NCBI GenBank assembly: GCA_902607805.1
Contig: CACLLR010000004.1
Location: forward strand, 1 to 59,671
Length of the DNA: 59,671 bases
Direction: 5' to 3'
Source of the DNA: an uncultured Pelagibacteraceae bacterium
Lineage (GTDB): Bacteria > Pseudomonadota > Alphaproteobacteria > Pelagibacterales > Pelagibacteraceae
The first letter of the stretch is position 1. Each line of letters opens with the position of its first letter. Shown here piece after piece: positions 7,353-15,971 of the stretch. The notes under the pieces were generated by a model that searched no databases, was not told the DNA's origin, and worked only from the letters and a program-made list of their open reading frames with translations. A program made the position numbers and the translations under genes.

Positions 7353-8462
7353 TTAAAATAGACCTAAATCTTTTAAATCATTAAAAGTTGCGAAAAACAT
7401 CAATGATATCAATAAAAACATGCCGATTCGAAAAAATCCTTCTTGAGTTTTTTGACTCAATGGTCTTCCCAATAATTTTTCAAAACCATAAAACATTAAA
7501 TGTCCGCCATCCAACAAAGGTATAGGGAAAAGGTTTATTAATCCTAAGCTTATTGAGATATAAGCCATAATGCTTAAAAAAGGTATTATTCCAAATTCCG
7601 CGACTTGACCTGTGATTTTAGCAATACGAATTGGTCCTCCTAATTGAGAACTGTCCCCCGAACCTAATAGCATAGAGCCTAAGTATTTTAATGAAGAAGT
7701 AGTTACAAAATAAACTTCGTTAAAAGAATGATACAAAGCTTGAGCTGGACCTAATTTAATATGATTAATTTCATTATTGTATGGGCTTAGTTTAATTCCC
7801 ACAATTCTTCTATTTACTTTATTACCTAAGTTATCTTCACCTGCAACTAAATTTGGTTTAACTCTTAATAAAATTTCATCATCAATTCTTGAAACTTTAA
7901 ATATTATGTATTCAGAAGTTGACATTGTAATAAGTTTAGAAACTTCCAGAATGCTATTTATTTTATTATTATCAATTTCCAAAATAATATCATTTTTCTT
8001 CATTCCGGCTACTTCTGCAGGGCTATCCTTTTGAACTTCATTAATAATAGCTGGTGTAAAATCTTTTCCAGAAAACATATAAATAAAAGAAAAAATTAAA
8101 ATTGCTAAAATAAAATTTGCTAGAGGTCCGCCAAACACTATTAAAGATCTTTGGTATAAAGGTTTTAATACAAATAATTTTTTACGCTCTTCTTCATTAT
8201 ATTTTTTGATCATCTCTTCCTGATCACTCTCAGAAAACACATTCCTATCACCAAAAAACTTAACATAACCTCCTAAAGGTATAAAACAAATTTTCCATCT
8301 TGTTCCAGATTTGTCATTCCAACCCACTATTTCTTTACCAAATCCAATTGAAAAATCTGTGACACCTACACCATATCTTTTTGCAAAATAATAATGTCCA
8401 TATTCATGAATGAATACAACTACTAGAATTAATATTATAAATGGAATTATAAAATTAAGCAT
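7353..8462 (-). CDS. rseP: Site-2 intramembrane zinc metalloprotease RseP
   Basis: An inner-membrane protease that cleaves anti-sigma factors and remnant signal peptides within the bilayer. The first membrane helix carries HEYGH (residues 19-23, zinc ligands and catalytic Glu). The second catalytic motif, NLFPIPLLDGGH, sits in a C-terminal helix. A PDZ domain lies around residues 125-210 (VQKDSPAEVAGMKKNDIILEID). It has 369 residues; some proteobacterial homologues have two PDZ domains, but only one is clear here. The gene follows the symporter gene at a distance of 20 bases on the same strand, but the usual dxr/bamA neighbours are not next to it in this window. Confidence 0.93.
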   Translation of the reverse strand: MLNFIIPFIILILVVVFIHEYGHYYFAKRYGVGVTDFSIGFGKEIVGWNDKSGTRWKICFIPLGGYVKFFGDRNVFSESDQEEMIKKYNEEERKKLFVLKPLYQRSLIVFGGPLANFILAILIFSFIYMFSGKDFTPAIINEVQKDSPAEVAGMKKNDIILEIDNNKINSILEVSKLITMSTSEYIIFKVSRIDDEILLRVKPNLVAGEDNLGNKVNRRIVGIKLSPYNNEINHIKLGPAQALYHSFNEVYFVTTSSLKYLGSMLLGSGDSSQLGGPIRIAKITGQVAEFGIIPFLSIMAYISISLGLINLFPIPLLDGGHLMFYGFEKLLGRPLSQKTQEGFFRIGMFLLISLMFFATFNDLKDLGLF

Positions 8463-8482
8463 ATATTTTTATATTATTCATT

Positions 8483-9913
8483 TTATTTAATTTTCCAAGC
8501 CAATATAGGTATAAAAGTTGCAATTACAAATGATAAAAAAAGTAAAGATTTAGACATAAATTCAGGGAAAAATTCAATAGGAAATAATATTCCTACCAAA
8601 ATAGATTTTGAAAAATCTGGAGTAGGAAATAATAAAAATCCTAGCAATAATCCAAAAATAATTGATGTGTATGCATTTTTTTCATTTAATGATTTTGAAT
8701 AAAAACTATAAAATACTGTAAAAACCGCCGCACAACAAAATAAGTCTGCTAGAAGAAATAAATATAAAATACTTAAGCCTTTTGATGCTATTATAAAAGC
8801 TATTGTAGATAAAATAATAATTATAAATTTTGATATTTTTAAATAATCACCGTTAATATTTAATATCTTTTTACCATCTACTACAATTAAACTTGATATA
8901 GCATTTATTAAAGTATCAATACTACTGATAGTTAACGAAATTGCTAATATAACGATAACAATTGATATAGTTAGACTTTGTTTTTTTAATAATAAAAAAA
9001 AGAAAGCAAGATCTGGTATAACTTTTGAATCTAAAGAAATAGCCACCAAGCCACTAAATCCCATTAAAAATACTATTGGTATTATTATTAAAAATGAAAT
9101 TAATAAGCTTTTTTTTAATATTTTAATATTTTTAGCAGCATAAACTCTTTGCCAATTTCCTTGATGAAAAAGATTAGTAGCAGCTACAGCTATAAAGAAA
9201 GTTAATCCAGCGGTGTAGTTAGGTAGATAATCTAAACTTAATAAATGTGGGTTTTTTAATTTAATTGCCTCTAATGTAAAATCATTAGAGTTTATTGAAA
9301 TTATATATGAAAAAGCAATAACTAATAATATACCCAAAATAACAAATTGAATATTATCAGTAAAAATAGAAGCTCTTAATCCACCGTATAATGTATAAAT
9401 AAGCGAACTTGTAATTACTATTAAAGCTGTAATCCATAAATCGGTTCCTGATATATAATTAATTAAAATAGATACAGCAGTAACTTCTGCAATTAAAAAT
9501 ATTGTCATGTAAAATATTGATAAAAGTAAAATTAATTTAAATAATTTATTGCCAAATTTTAATCTTATTGCTTCTATTAATGTTTTACACTTCGGAAAAT
9601 TTTTTCTAATTTTTTCACCTAAATAAAATAAAATAAATAATGGAAAAGCTGTTCCTAAAGCGTATCCTATTACAGAACCCATTCCACCCCAAGTAGCTGC
9701 GGATGCGGGTCCAAATAAAATCCAAGCACCTAAAGCTGAAGCGACTAAACTCGTAGTTAATGAAAATGTCCCTATTGATCTGTTTGCAACTAAATAGTTG
9801 CTTAAACCTTTATAATTTTTTGAATAAAAAACTCCAATAACTACAAAAATAAAACTTATAAATAAAATTAGAAAAATTGAAGATGTTTGGTTTACTATAT
9901 TAATGTTATCCAT
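8483..9913 (-). CDS. thiV: Sodium:solute symporter under TPP riboswitch control (ThiV type, thiamin-precursor uptake)
   Basis: A 476-residue member of the solute:sodium symporter (SSS) family with about 13 membrane helices. Family features are LVANRSIGTFSLTTSLVAS near residue 45 and LYTLYGGLRASIFTDNIQF near residue 175. The protein alone does not reveal the substrate, but a TPP riboswitch ends about five bases before its ATG, tying it to thiamin supply. In cultured SAR11 a riboswitch-linked SSS transporter named ThiV is proposed to import the pyrimidine precursor HMP, for which the cells are auxotrophic. I infer the same here. No thiamin synthesis genes adjoin it. Substrate could also be thiamin itself or another precursor. 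Confidence 0.82.
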   Translation of the reverse strand: MDNINIVNQTSSIFLILFISFIFVVIGVFYSKNYKGLSNYLVANRSIGTFSLTTSLVASALGAWILFGPASAATWGGMGSVIGYALGTAFPLFILFYLGEKIRKNFPKCKTLIEAIRLKFGNKLFKLILLLSIFYMTIFLIAEVTAVSILINYISGTDLWITALIVITSSLIYTLYGGLRASIFTDNIQFVILGILLVIAFSYIISINSNDFTLEAIKLKNPHLLSLDYLPNYTAGLTFFIAVAATNLFHQGNWQRVYAAKNIKILKKSLLISFLIIIPIVFLMGFSGLVAISLDSKVIPDLAFFFLLLKKQSLTISIVIVILAISLTISSIDTLINAISSLIVVDGKKILNINGDYLKISKFIIIILSTIAFIIASKGLSILYLFLLADLFCCAAVFTVFYSFYSKSLNEKNAYTSIIFGLLLGFLLFPTPDFSKSILVGILFPIEFFPEFMSKSLLFLSFVIATFIPILAWKIK

Positions 9914-9917
9914 TTCA

Positions 9918-9980
9918 ATCCCTTTCTGAATTACCGGACAGGTTCTAAGAGTATATTCTCAGTCTTTCGACACCCCTTAA
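9918..9980 (-). promoter_or_regulatory. TPP (THI-element) riboswitch controlling thiV
   Basis: On the reverse strand the conserved THI core appears in order: AAGGGGTG (9978-9971), CTGAGA, GAACCTG, then GGTAAT and AGGGA (around 9919-9924), with short variable stems between. These match the pyrimidine-sensor CUGAGA, the GAACCUG strand and the closing GGGA of P1. The P1 closing strand contains the AGGGA that would serve as the ribosome site of thiV, so TPP binding should directly hide it, implying control of translation initiation. The P4/P5 arm looks shorter than in textbook examples. No separate terminator hairpin is seen between aptamer and ATG. Confidence 0.92.
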
Positions 9981-10005
9981 TAATTAAAATTATATCAAGA
10001 TAAAT

Positions 10006-11067
10006 TTAAAAGCAAACAATATGATCTATATTTATAGGTCTTTTTATTCCAAATTTTTCATCAACCTCATGTTGATGTATATGATGTGAATGAACAAAAA
10101 CTGGTATAAGTTTGTTACTTGGAGTTTTAAGTGTATATATAAAATTAGTACCTCTAAATTTTCTATCTACTACTTCAAGTTTAAGATTACTCTTATCATC
10201 ATGTTCTAAATCTTCAGGTTGTAGTAATAATTGAACTTTTGATCCTTTTGGATAATGTTTAATAAAATTTCCTTTAATTGTTCCTAAATCATCATTTTCA
10301 AGACTGTTTTCTCCCGTAACTTTTGCGGGTACAAGAATTCCTCTATTAAGAAAATTTACAACTTCAATAGAATTTGGAAAATGATATACATTATATGGAT
10401 CATCAAACTGCTTAAGTTTTTCATCTAAAATTAAACCACATTTATTTCCTAAATAAAAAGCTTCGTAAGAATCATGAGTAACTACAATAGTTGTTATTTT
10501 TAAATCATTTAAAAGTTTTTTTAGTTGAACTTGTATTTCCTCTTTAAAACTTTGATCAACGTTTGATAATGGCTCATCTAACAGCAAAAGATCAGGTTGA
10601 GTTACTAATGATCTAGCAAGTGAAGCTCTTTGAGCTTCCCCTGCACTTATTTGGTGAGGATATTTACTTAATATTGTTTCAATATTTAACAACTTAATTA
10701 TTTTTTTTGGACTTATTTTCTTTTTTCCATTTAACTTTTTTGCTTCAGCACCTAAATATATATTTTTTTCAACGGTATAATGAGGAAATAAACTATTTTC
10801 TTGAAATGAGAGAGATATATTACGATTTTCTGGTTCAATATGATCATTTGAAGAAGATAAAATATTACCTTTAAGTTTTATTGATCCAGATTTAATTTTT
10901 TCTAATCCTGCAATCGTTCTAAGGATAGTAGTTTTACCAACACCAGATGGTCCCAAAAGACAAATTATATCTCCCTTATTTTCAATATTAAAAGAAACGT
11001 TTCTTACTTTAGTTTTTCCTCCAGCTCTAAAACTGACGTTTTTAATTTCTAAAAAATATTTATTCAT
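10006..11067 (-). CDS. fbpC: Iron(III) ABC transporter ATP-binding protein FbpC
   Basis: A 353-residue ABC ATPase. Walker A is GPSGVGKTT (39-47). The ABC signature is the variant ISAGEAQRASLARSL, with Ala where most have Gly, and is followed by LLLLDEPLSN (Walker B) and the switch His in VVTHD. A C-terminal TOBE-like regulatory domain occupies roughly residues 240-353, as in ferric transporters. Its ATG overlaps the fbpB stop by eight bases, so it completes the fbpA-fbpB-fbpC operon and powers import of ferric iron from the periplasm. Confidence 0.9.
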   Translation of the reverse strand: MNKYFLEIKNVSFRAGGKTKVRNVSFNIENKGDIICLLGPSGVGKTTILRTIAGLEKIKSGSIKLKGNILSSSNDHIEPENRNISLSFQENSLFPHYTVEKNIYLGAEAKKLNGKKKISPKKIIKLLNIETILSKYPHQISAGEAQRASLARSLVTQPDLLLLDEPLSNVDQSFKEEIQVQLKKLLNDLKITTIVVTHDSYEAFYLGNKCGLILDEKLKQFDDPYNVYHFPNSIEVVNFLNRGILVPAKVTGENSLENDDLGTIKGNFIKHYPKGSKVQLLLQPEDLEHDDKSNLKLEVVDRKFRGTNFIYTLKTPSNKLIPVFVHSHHIHQHEVDEKFGIKRPINIDHIVCF

Positions 11068-12682
11068 CTCTATCTCTTAAAATATAATTAGACGTAAGTA
11101 AAATAAAGAAACTTGCAATAATTATCAAACATAAAGATGGGACTGCAGCAGCTTCCAACAAATCCTCTGATGCAGAAATATATGCTGTTGTTGCGAAAGT
11201 TTCAAAATTAAATGGTCTTAAAATTAGCGTAATTGGTAATTCTCTGATTATTTCTAATGAAATTAATATAACAACAAATAAAAGTGAATTTCTTAAATAA
11301 GGAATGTGAATATTTAAAAAAGTTTTTGTTTTAGAATATCCAAGAAGATAAGCACTCTCGTCAACGGCTATATTCATTTTTTCATATCCTGACTTTATTC
11401 CATTAAAAGCTAATGAATAAAATCTTACAAAATAAACTATAACTAAACCTAAGACAGAACCAATAAATATTTTTTTTATTGATAAAAATCCAAATGATTT
11501 AATCATATTTTCGTCAAACCATGCAACAAAAGTTATAAATGCTATAGCAAGAATTACTCCAGGTATTGCATAGCCAGAAATTGATAAAGTAGATAATATA
11601 TTTAAAATTTTTTTATTTGAAACTCTATTTCCATAATTAGATATTAAGGCGAAAAATATTAAAACTAAACTTGATAAAGAAACTAGATATAAAGTATTTA
11701 ACAAAAGATCGATAATTTTCAAGTCAATCAAATTTTCAGGGAATTTAATTGTCCAGTATAACATTTGGCTTAATGGAAATAAAAAACTTAAAAAAAATAA
11801 AATGAAACAAAATGAAAATGCAAAAAAAGATTTCCATCCATAAAGTTTAATTTTTTCCTTTTTCTTAAATCCACCTTTTGTTTCCAAATGATACTTGGCA
11901 TTTTTTCTAGATAAATTTTCAGTTAGAAATAATATAAATATAAATAATAAAAGAAAAAAAGAAATCCTATTTGCGAATGCCAGGTCATCAAAAGCTATCC
12001 AAGCATTATAAATACCAGTTGTTAAAGTGTTTACAGAAAAAAAATCTACTGCTCCAAATTCAGCTAAAGTTTCCATTGCTACTAAGGATAAACCAGCAAC
12101 TATAGCAGGTCGAGCTGCGGGTAATATTATTGAATAAAAAGATTTAAATTTTGAAAAACCAAGATTTTTACCTAATTCTATTAAATTTTGTGATTGATAT
12201 AAAAATGACGATCTCGCAAGTATATATACATAAACATACAGAGAGAAAGAGATTGATAATATAAGGCCAAACATGCCATCAAATTTTGGAATATGTTTGT
12301 TATAATTTCCATCTCCAAACAAATATTTTAATATTGTAAATGCTGTCCCGTAATTTTCAAAAAAAGCGAATAAAGAATATGCATAGATATAAGGAGGTAC
12401 AGCAAAAGACAATATTAGAGCCCATTTAAAAAAATTAGCTCCAGGAAACTGATAAAAAGAAACTATATATGCCGAGCCTACTCCTAAAATAAATGTTAAA
12501 AATATAACTCCAATCAAAAGAGTTAAAGAATTAAATATATATTCTAGAAAAAAAGTTTGTTTAAGAATTTCAAAATAATTAGAGGTATTTTCAAAAAAAC
12601 TTGAAAAAACAGTCAATATCGGAATAGCAACTAAAAATGAAATTAAAAATGAACTAATGTACCAAATGTCTACTTTTTTCAT
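11060..12682 (-). CDS. fbpB: Iron(III) ABC transporter permease FbpB
   Basis: A 540-residue permease with about 12 membrane helices in two homologous halves, the fused layout typical of FbpB/SfuB. Each half holds a cytoplasmic EAA-like loop: the first around NLGFSKFKSFYSIILPAARPAI, cut here as two parts (GFSKFKSFY, ILPAARP), the second around LLGYSKTKTFLNIHIPYLR. I use the ATG at 12682 (MKKVDIWYISSF); an upstream GTG at 12724 in the same frame would lie within a hairpin and is unlikely. The gene follows the small Cys protein and hairpin downstream of fbpA, and overlaps fbpC. Confidence 0.9.
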   Translation of the reverse strand: MKKVDIWYISSFLISFLVAIPILTVFSSFFENTSNYFEILKQTFFLEYIFNSLTLLIGVIFLTFILGVGSAYIVSFYQFPGANFFKWALILSFAVPPYIYAYSLFAFFENYGTAFTILKYLFGDGNYNKHIPKFDGMFGLILSISFSLYVYVYILARSSFLYQSQNLIELGKNLGFSKFKSFYSIILPAARPAIVAGLSLVAMETLAEFGAVDFFSVNTLTTGIYNAWIAFDDLAFANRISFFLLLFIFILFLTENLSRKNAKYHLETKGGFKKKEKIKLYGWKSFFAFSFCFILFFLSFLFPLSQMLYWTIKFPENLIDLKIIDLLLNTLYLVSLSSLVLIFFALISNYGNRVSNKKILNILSTLSISGYAIPGVILAIAFITFVAWFDENMIKSFGFLSIKKIFIGSVLGLVIVYFVRFYSLAFNGIKSGYEKMNIAVDESAYLLGYSKTKTFLNIHIPYLRNSLLFVVILISLEIIRELPITLILRPFNFETFATTAYISASEDLLEAAAVPSLCLIIIASFFILLTSNYILRDRDE

Positions 12683-12716
12683 ATTATAATCCGCCTTATA
12701 ATCATGAAAACTTAAA

Positions 12717-12752
12717 GTGTCCACAGCGAAAGGAGACCCGTGCCGTGGACAC
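12717..12752 (-). terminator. Hairpin between fbpA/small Cys gene and fbpB
   Basis: GTGTCCAC (12717-12724) and GTGGACAC (12745-12752) form a perfect 8-bp GC-rich stem around a 20-base loop. On the reverse strand it is followed by TTTAAGTTTT, so a leaky intrinsic terminator is plausible. It sits after the binding-protein and small-Cys genes and before fbpB, where attenuation would give more binding protein than permease. Confidence 0.65.
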
Positions 12753-12765
12753 TAATTCAAGAATA

Positions 12766-12933
12766 TCAAAAATTAAAAACTTTTAAGATGTGCGGAACCT
12801 CCTTAGTTTCAATTTTGGATATATCTCTACCATTTATTCTGTTATCGATTTTTTTACACTCCAAAGAACATGTGGGACACGCTTCAGAAGATTTATTATA
12901 ATCGACTTCAGTAATAAATTCTTTTATTTCCAT
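12766..12933 (-). CDS. Small cysteine-motif protein encoded within the iron operon (55 aa)
   Basis: A 55-codon frame whose ATG (12933) starts one base after the fbpA stop codon (12935-12937), so it is almost certainly co-translated with fbpA. The protein begins MEIKEFITEVDY and carries SEACPTCSLECKK, with Cys19, Cys22 and Cys26 in a CxxCxxxC arrangement; the rest is charged and soluble, with no signal peptide. Such a motif can hold iron, zinc or a cluster, or act in redox chemistry. No named family is recognised. Placement between binding-protein and permease genes suggests a role linked to iron, but this is inference. A strong hairpin follows 14 bases after its stop. Confidence 0.6.
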   Translation of the reverse strand: MEIKEFITEVDYNKSSEACPTCSLECKKIDNRINGRDISKIETKEVPHILKVFNF

Positions 12934-12934
12934 A

Positions 12935-13963
12935 CTACTTCCAACCAGCAGCTGTCATTACTTCTAGTGCAGCAGCTTGATTTTTTCCGTAAGTAGAAAC
13001 TTTTGTTTTTAGATCTTGTTTAAAATCTAATCCTAAATTGTTTACTACTAATGGACTTGGTGAAACACCAGCAATCATTGGAAACTCAAAAGTATTATTA
13101 GTAAAGTGCTCTTGAGCTTCAGCTGATAATAAATAATCAACAAGTGCAATAGCATTTGCTTTATTTGGAGCACCTTTAACTAGAGCGGCACAACTAATAT
13201 TCATATGTGTTCCTCTTCCATCTTGATTTGGAAAAAATGCTTTAACTTTTTTAGCAGCTGCTTGTTGTTCTGCACCTTTATTACCAGACAACATAAGAGC
13301 TAAATAATATGTGTTAGCTACAGCTATATCTGCTTCTCCAGCAGCTACTGCCATAATTTGAGCTCTATCGTTTCCTGTAGATTCTCTAGCCATGTTAGAA
13401 ACAACTCCCTTTGCCCATTCTGCAGTGGCTTTTTTTCCATTATTCGCAATTAATGAAGCTACAAGAGATTTATTATAAATGTTGCTCGATTTTCTAATTA
13501 CTAATCTACCTTTCCATTTTGGATCAGCTAGTCCTTCATAAGTCATGCCAGATAATTCAGCACCAGTAACTCTTTCTGGTGAGTAATAAATTATTCTTGC
13601 TCTCTTTGCTACTCCAACCCAGTGTGATGTTCTAAAGTTTTTTGGAACAGATGATTTAATTGTCGATGAAGTTAATCCACTTTGTGTCATACCTTTTGCT
13701 TGAAATGCACCACATCTACCAGCATCAGCTGTGATGTATAAGTCTGCTGCAGAATCAGAACCTTCTTCTATCATTCTTTTTTCTAAAGCTCCTGATTTAC
13801 CGTTAATTAAATTTACCTTGATTCCAGTCGCTGCTGTAAACTTTCCATAAAGTTCAGCATCAGCTTTGTAATGTCTTGCATTGAAAATGTTTACTTCGTT
13901 TGCGATTGCAAAAGACGATACGAACAATGAAAGAATTAAAGCTGAAATTGATATTTTTTTCAT
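12935..13963 (-). CDS. fbpA: Iron(III)-binding periplasmic protein FbpA (SfuA/FutA family)
   Basis: A 342-residue periplasmic binding protein with a clean signal peptide (MKKISISALILSLFVSSFAIA). The mature start NIFNARHYKADAELY matches the ferric-binding family, whose members read S/A-R-H-Y at this place. The tyrosine pair in ANTYYLALM supplies typical Fe(III) ligands. It delivers ferric iron to FbpB/FbpC. A Fur-box-like site and a plausible promoter lie upstream (13991-14034). In studied SAR11 strains the equivalent gene is among the strongest iron-limitation responders; regulation here is inferred. Confidence 0.92.
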   Translation of the reverse strand: MKKISISALILSLFVSSFAIANEVNIFNARHYKADAELYGKFTAATGIKVNLINGKSGALEKRMIEEGSDSAADLYITADAGRCGAFQAKGMTQSGLTSSTIKSSVPKNFRTSHWVGVAKRARIIYYSPERVTGAELSGMTYEGLADPKWKGRLVIRKSSNIYNKSLVASLIANNGKKATAEWAKGVVSNMARESTGNDRAQIMAVAAGEADIAVANTYYLALMLSGNKGAEQQAAAKKVKAFFPNQDGRGTHMNISCAALVKGAPNKANAIALVDYLLSAEAQEHFTNNTFEFPMIAGVSPSPLVVNNLGLDFKQDLKTKVSTYGKNQAAALEVMTAAGWK

Positions 13964-13990
13964 TTTTACCCTTCTTTTATGTATTTATTA

Positions 13991-14034
13991 AATATAATGA
14001 GAATAGGAATTAATCTTAATGATAATGATTATCA
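13991..14034 (-). promoter_or_regulatory. fbpA promoter with Fur-box-like operator
   Basis: On the reverse strand TGATAATCATTATCA (14034-14020) matches most of the right-hand part of the 19-bp Fur consensus. Immediately downstream lie TTAAGA (14019-14014) and TATATT (13996-13991), a -35/-10 pair with a 17-bp spacer. The operator thus abuts the -35 element, suited to repression when iron is plentiful. Fur, Irr or another alphaproteobacterial iron regulator could bind; no regulator gene is in the window. Confidence 0.55.
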
Positions 14035-14059
14035 ATCGCACTGATTGTCGCAGGTTGTA

Positions 14060-14950
14060 TTAAAACTCCCACTCAGATATTTTGCTATAAAGAAAGTTTC
14101 TAAAAGCTTGCACTCTAGCTACATTTTTCATTGATTGAGGATAAACAAAATGTGCTTCTGTTATCGGGCCTTCAATTTTAGGTAAAACTTTTACAATATT
14201 TGGCTGTTTTACAGTTAAATAGTCTGGAAGAGCTGCCAAACCTACTCCACTTTGAACAGCTAAAAGCAAACCATAAACGCTATTAACTCTCATACAAGTT
14301 TTTCTTTTTTTTCCATCCTTCATACCAAGTTTAAGAGCCCAATCAGGATTATAAACTGGTGATGGTGCTCCTTTTCCAAAAGATATAAATTTATGCTTGT
14401 TAAGATCATTAATAGTCTTTGGAAATCCATTTTTTTCCAAATATTTAGGCGAACCATAAATATGATAGTTAATGTCTATAAGTTTTTTTTGAATATAGTT
14501 TAATTGTTTTGGTCTTCTCATAAATATTCCTATATCAGCTTGTCTCGTGCTTAAATCTAATTCTTTGTCATCAAATATTAATTCTACCTCAATATCTGGA
14601 TTTAATTGCATAAATTCTTGAATTCTAGGAGTTAACCAAGTCGTACCAAAACTTACTACTGTAGATACTGTAAGTTTTCCGCTTGGTTTATCTTTTCTGT
14701 CACCTAGTGTAGCTTCTACTTCTTTAAGTTTTGAAATAACTTCGCGAGCAGTTTTATATACATATTCACCATTCTCAGTTAATGTTAATCCTCTAGCATG
14801 TCTTTCGAACAATTTAACTTTTAAATCATCTTCCAAAGATTGAATTTGTCTGCTTATAGCTGATTGACTTAAATTTAATATTACAGTTGCACTAGTAAAA
14901 CTTCCAGCTTCAGCTACAGTATGAAATATTTTTAATTTATCCCAATCCAT
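14060..14950 (-). CDS. LysR-family transcriptional regulator
   Basis: A 296-residue LysR protein. Residues 1-60 form the winged helix-turn-helix (FHTVAEAGSFTSATVILNLSQSAISRQI in two adjoining parts: AGSFTSA and LSQSAISRQI), followed by a linker helix and a periplasmic-binding-like effector domain from about residue 90 (GKLTVSTVVSFGTTW). Its ATG overlaps the stop of the acuI-like gene by one base (TAATG), so regulator and enzyme share one transcript, unlike the usual divergent LysR layout. Control of acuI or of a remote regulon is inferred. Effector unknown. Confidence 0.88.
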   Translation of the reverse strand: MDWDKLKIFHTVAEAGSFTSATVILNLSQSAISRQIQSLEDDLKVKLFERHARGLTLTENGEYVYKTAREVISKLKEVEATLGDRKDKPSGKLTVSTVVSFGTTWLTPRIQEFMQLNPDIEVELIFDDKELDLSTRQADIGIFMRRPKQLNYIQKKLIDINYHIYGSPKYLEKNGFPKTINDLNKHKFISFGKGAPSPVYNPDWALKLGMKDGKKRKTCMRVNSVYGLLLAVQSGVGLAALPDYLTVKQPNIVKVLPKIEGPITEAHFVYPQSMKNVARVQAFRNFLYSKISEWEF

Positions 14951-15951
14951 TATTTATTTACATCCACTACTATTCTTCCAGATAATTGACCTTTGAGCAT
15001 TTTTGGAAATAATTCTAATAATTCATTCATACTTACAACTTTTACAGTTTCATTTAAAATATTAAAATCAATTAAGTTATTTACTTGGCTCCAAACAAAT
15101 TCTCTTCTTTTCATGCCAACTGCTATTGAATCAATTCCCCAAAGTTTTACTCCTCTTAAAATAAAAGGCATGATATTTGTATTTAATTTTATTCCTCCAG
15201 CATTTCCACATGCAGCTACAATCCCAGAATGTTTTGTTTGAGAAATTGCATGTGCTAAAATATTTCCACCCACTGTATCAACTACTCCATCCCATATACT
15301 TTTTCCCAATAACTTTGGTTCACCTTCAAATTCTTTTCTATCTATTATGCTTGATGCTCCTAGCTTTTTTAAAGTATCAGCTTGGTCTACTTTTCCAGTA
15401 ACAGCTGTAACATTATATCCAAGTTTTGATAAAACCATTACTGCAATAGAACCTACTCCACCTGTTGCACCTGTAACTAAAACATCGTTTACTTTATCTC
15501 CTAATAAAATTTCTTCTCTAGCCTTTATTGCAAAGGCACACAACATTGATGTAAAGCCTGCTGTACCAAGTATCATAGCCTCTTTGTTTGAAATTCCTTT
15601 TGGAGTTTTTACAAGAAATTCTTTTTTAACTTTTGCGTATTGTGAATATCCTCCATGATAAACTTCACCAACTCTGCATCCTGTTAAAATAACATCATCG
15701 TCTTTATTAAATTTATCTGAATTGCTCTCTACAACTTTTCCTGAAAAATCAATTCCTGGAATTCTAGGAAATTCTCTAACTAACTTTCCTCCATTATTTA
15801 ATATTAAAGCATCTTTAAAATTTAAATCAGAAAAATCAATTTTTACAAGAACATCTCCTTCGCCTAAAAAGGCTTTATTTATTTCTTTGATTTCTCTAGA
15901 GAAATTTTCACCTTCTTGATTAATTACAATTGCTTTGAAATTATCGGACAT
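14950..15951 (-). CDS. acuI: Acrylyl-CoA reductase AcuI / YhdH-type MDR oxidoreductase
   Basis: A 333-residue medium-chain dehydrogenase/reductase of the YhdH/AcuI subgroup. It has no zinc-ligand pattern. The N-terminal half contains DLNFKDALILNNGGK and RIPGIDFSGKV; the NADPH-binding fold shows VTGATGGVGS (160-168). The subgroup reduces acrylyl-CoA to propionyl-CoA, detoxifying acrylate made from DMSP cleavage or 3-hydroxypropionate. That fits SAR11, which consumes DMSP, but no DMSP lyase or demethylase gene is present in this window. A general enoyl/quinone reductase is the alternative. Co-transcribed with the LysR gene. Confidence 0.82.
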   Translation of the reverse strand: MSDNFKAIVINQEGENFSREIKEINKAFLGEGDVLVKIDFSDLNFKDALILNNGGKLVREFPRIPGIDFSGKVVESNSDKFNKDDDVILTGCRVGEVYHGGYSQYAKVKKEFLVKTPKGISNKEAMILGTAGFTSMLCAFAIKAREEILLGDKVNDVLVTGATGGVGSIAVMVLSKLGYNVTAVTGKVDQADTLKKLGASSIIDRKEFEGEPKLLGKSIWDGVVDTVGGNILAHAISQTKHSGIVAACGNAGGIKLNTNIMPFILRGVKLWGIDSIAVGMKRREFVWSQVNNLIDFNILNETVKVVSMNELLELFPKMLKGQLSGRIVVDVNK

Positions 15952-15971
15952 TAATTTTATTATACAGAATT

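Noticed and set aside
12683..12724. N-terminal extension of fbpB from GTG at 12724
   Set aside because: It would start inside the hairpin stem and add 14 polar residues before the first membrane helix; the ATG at 12682 is better.
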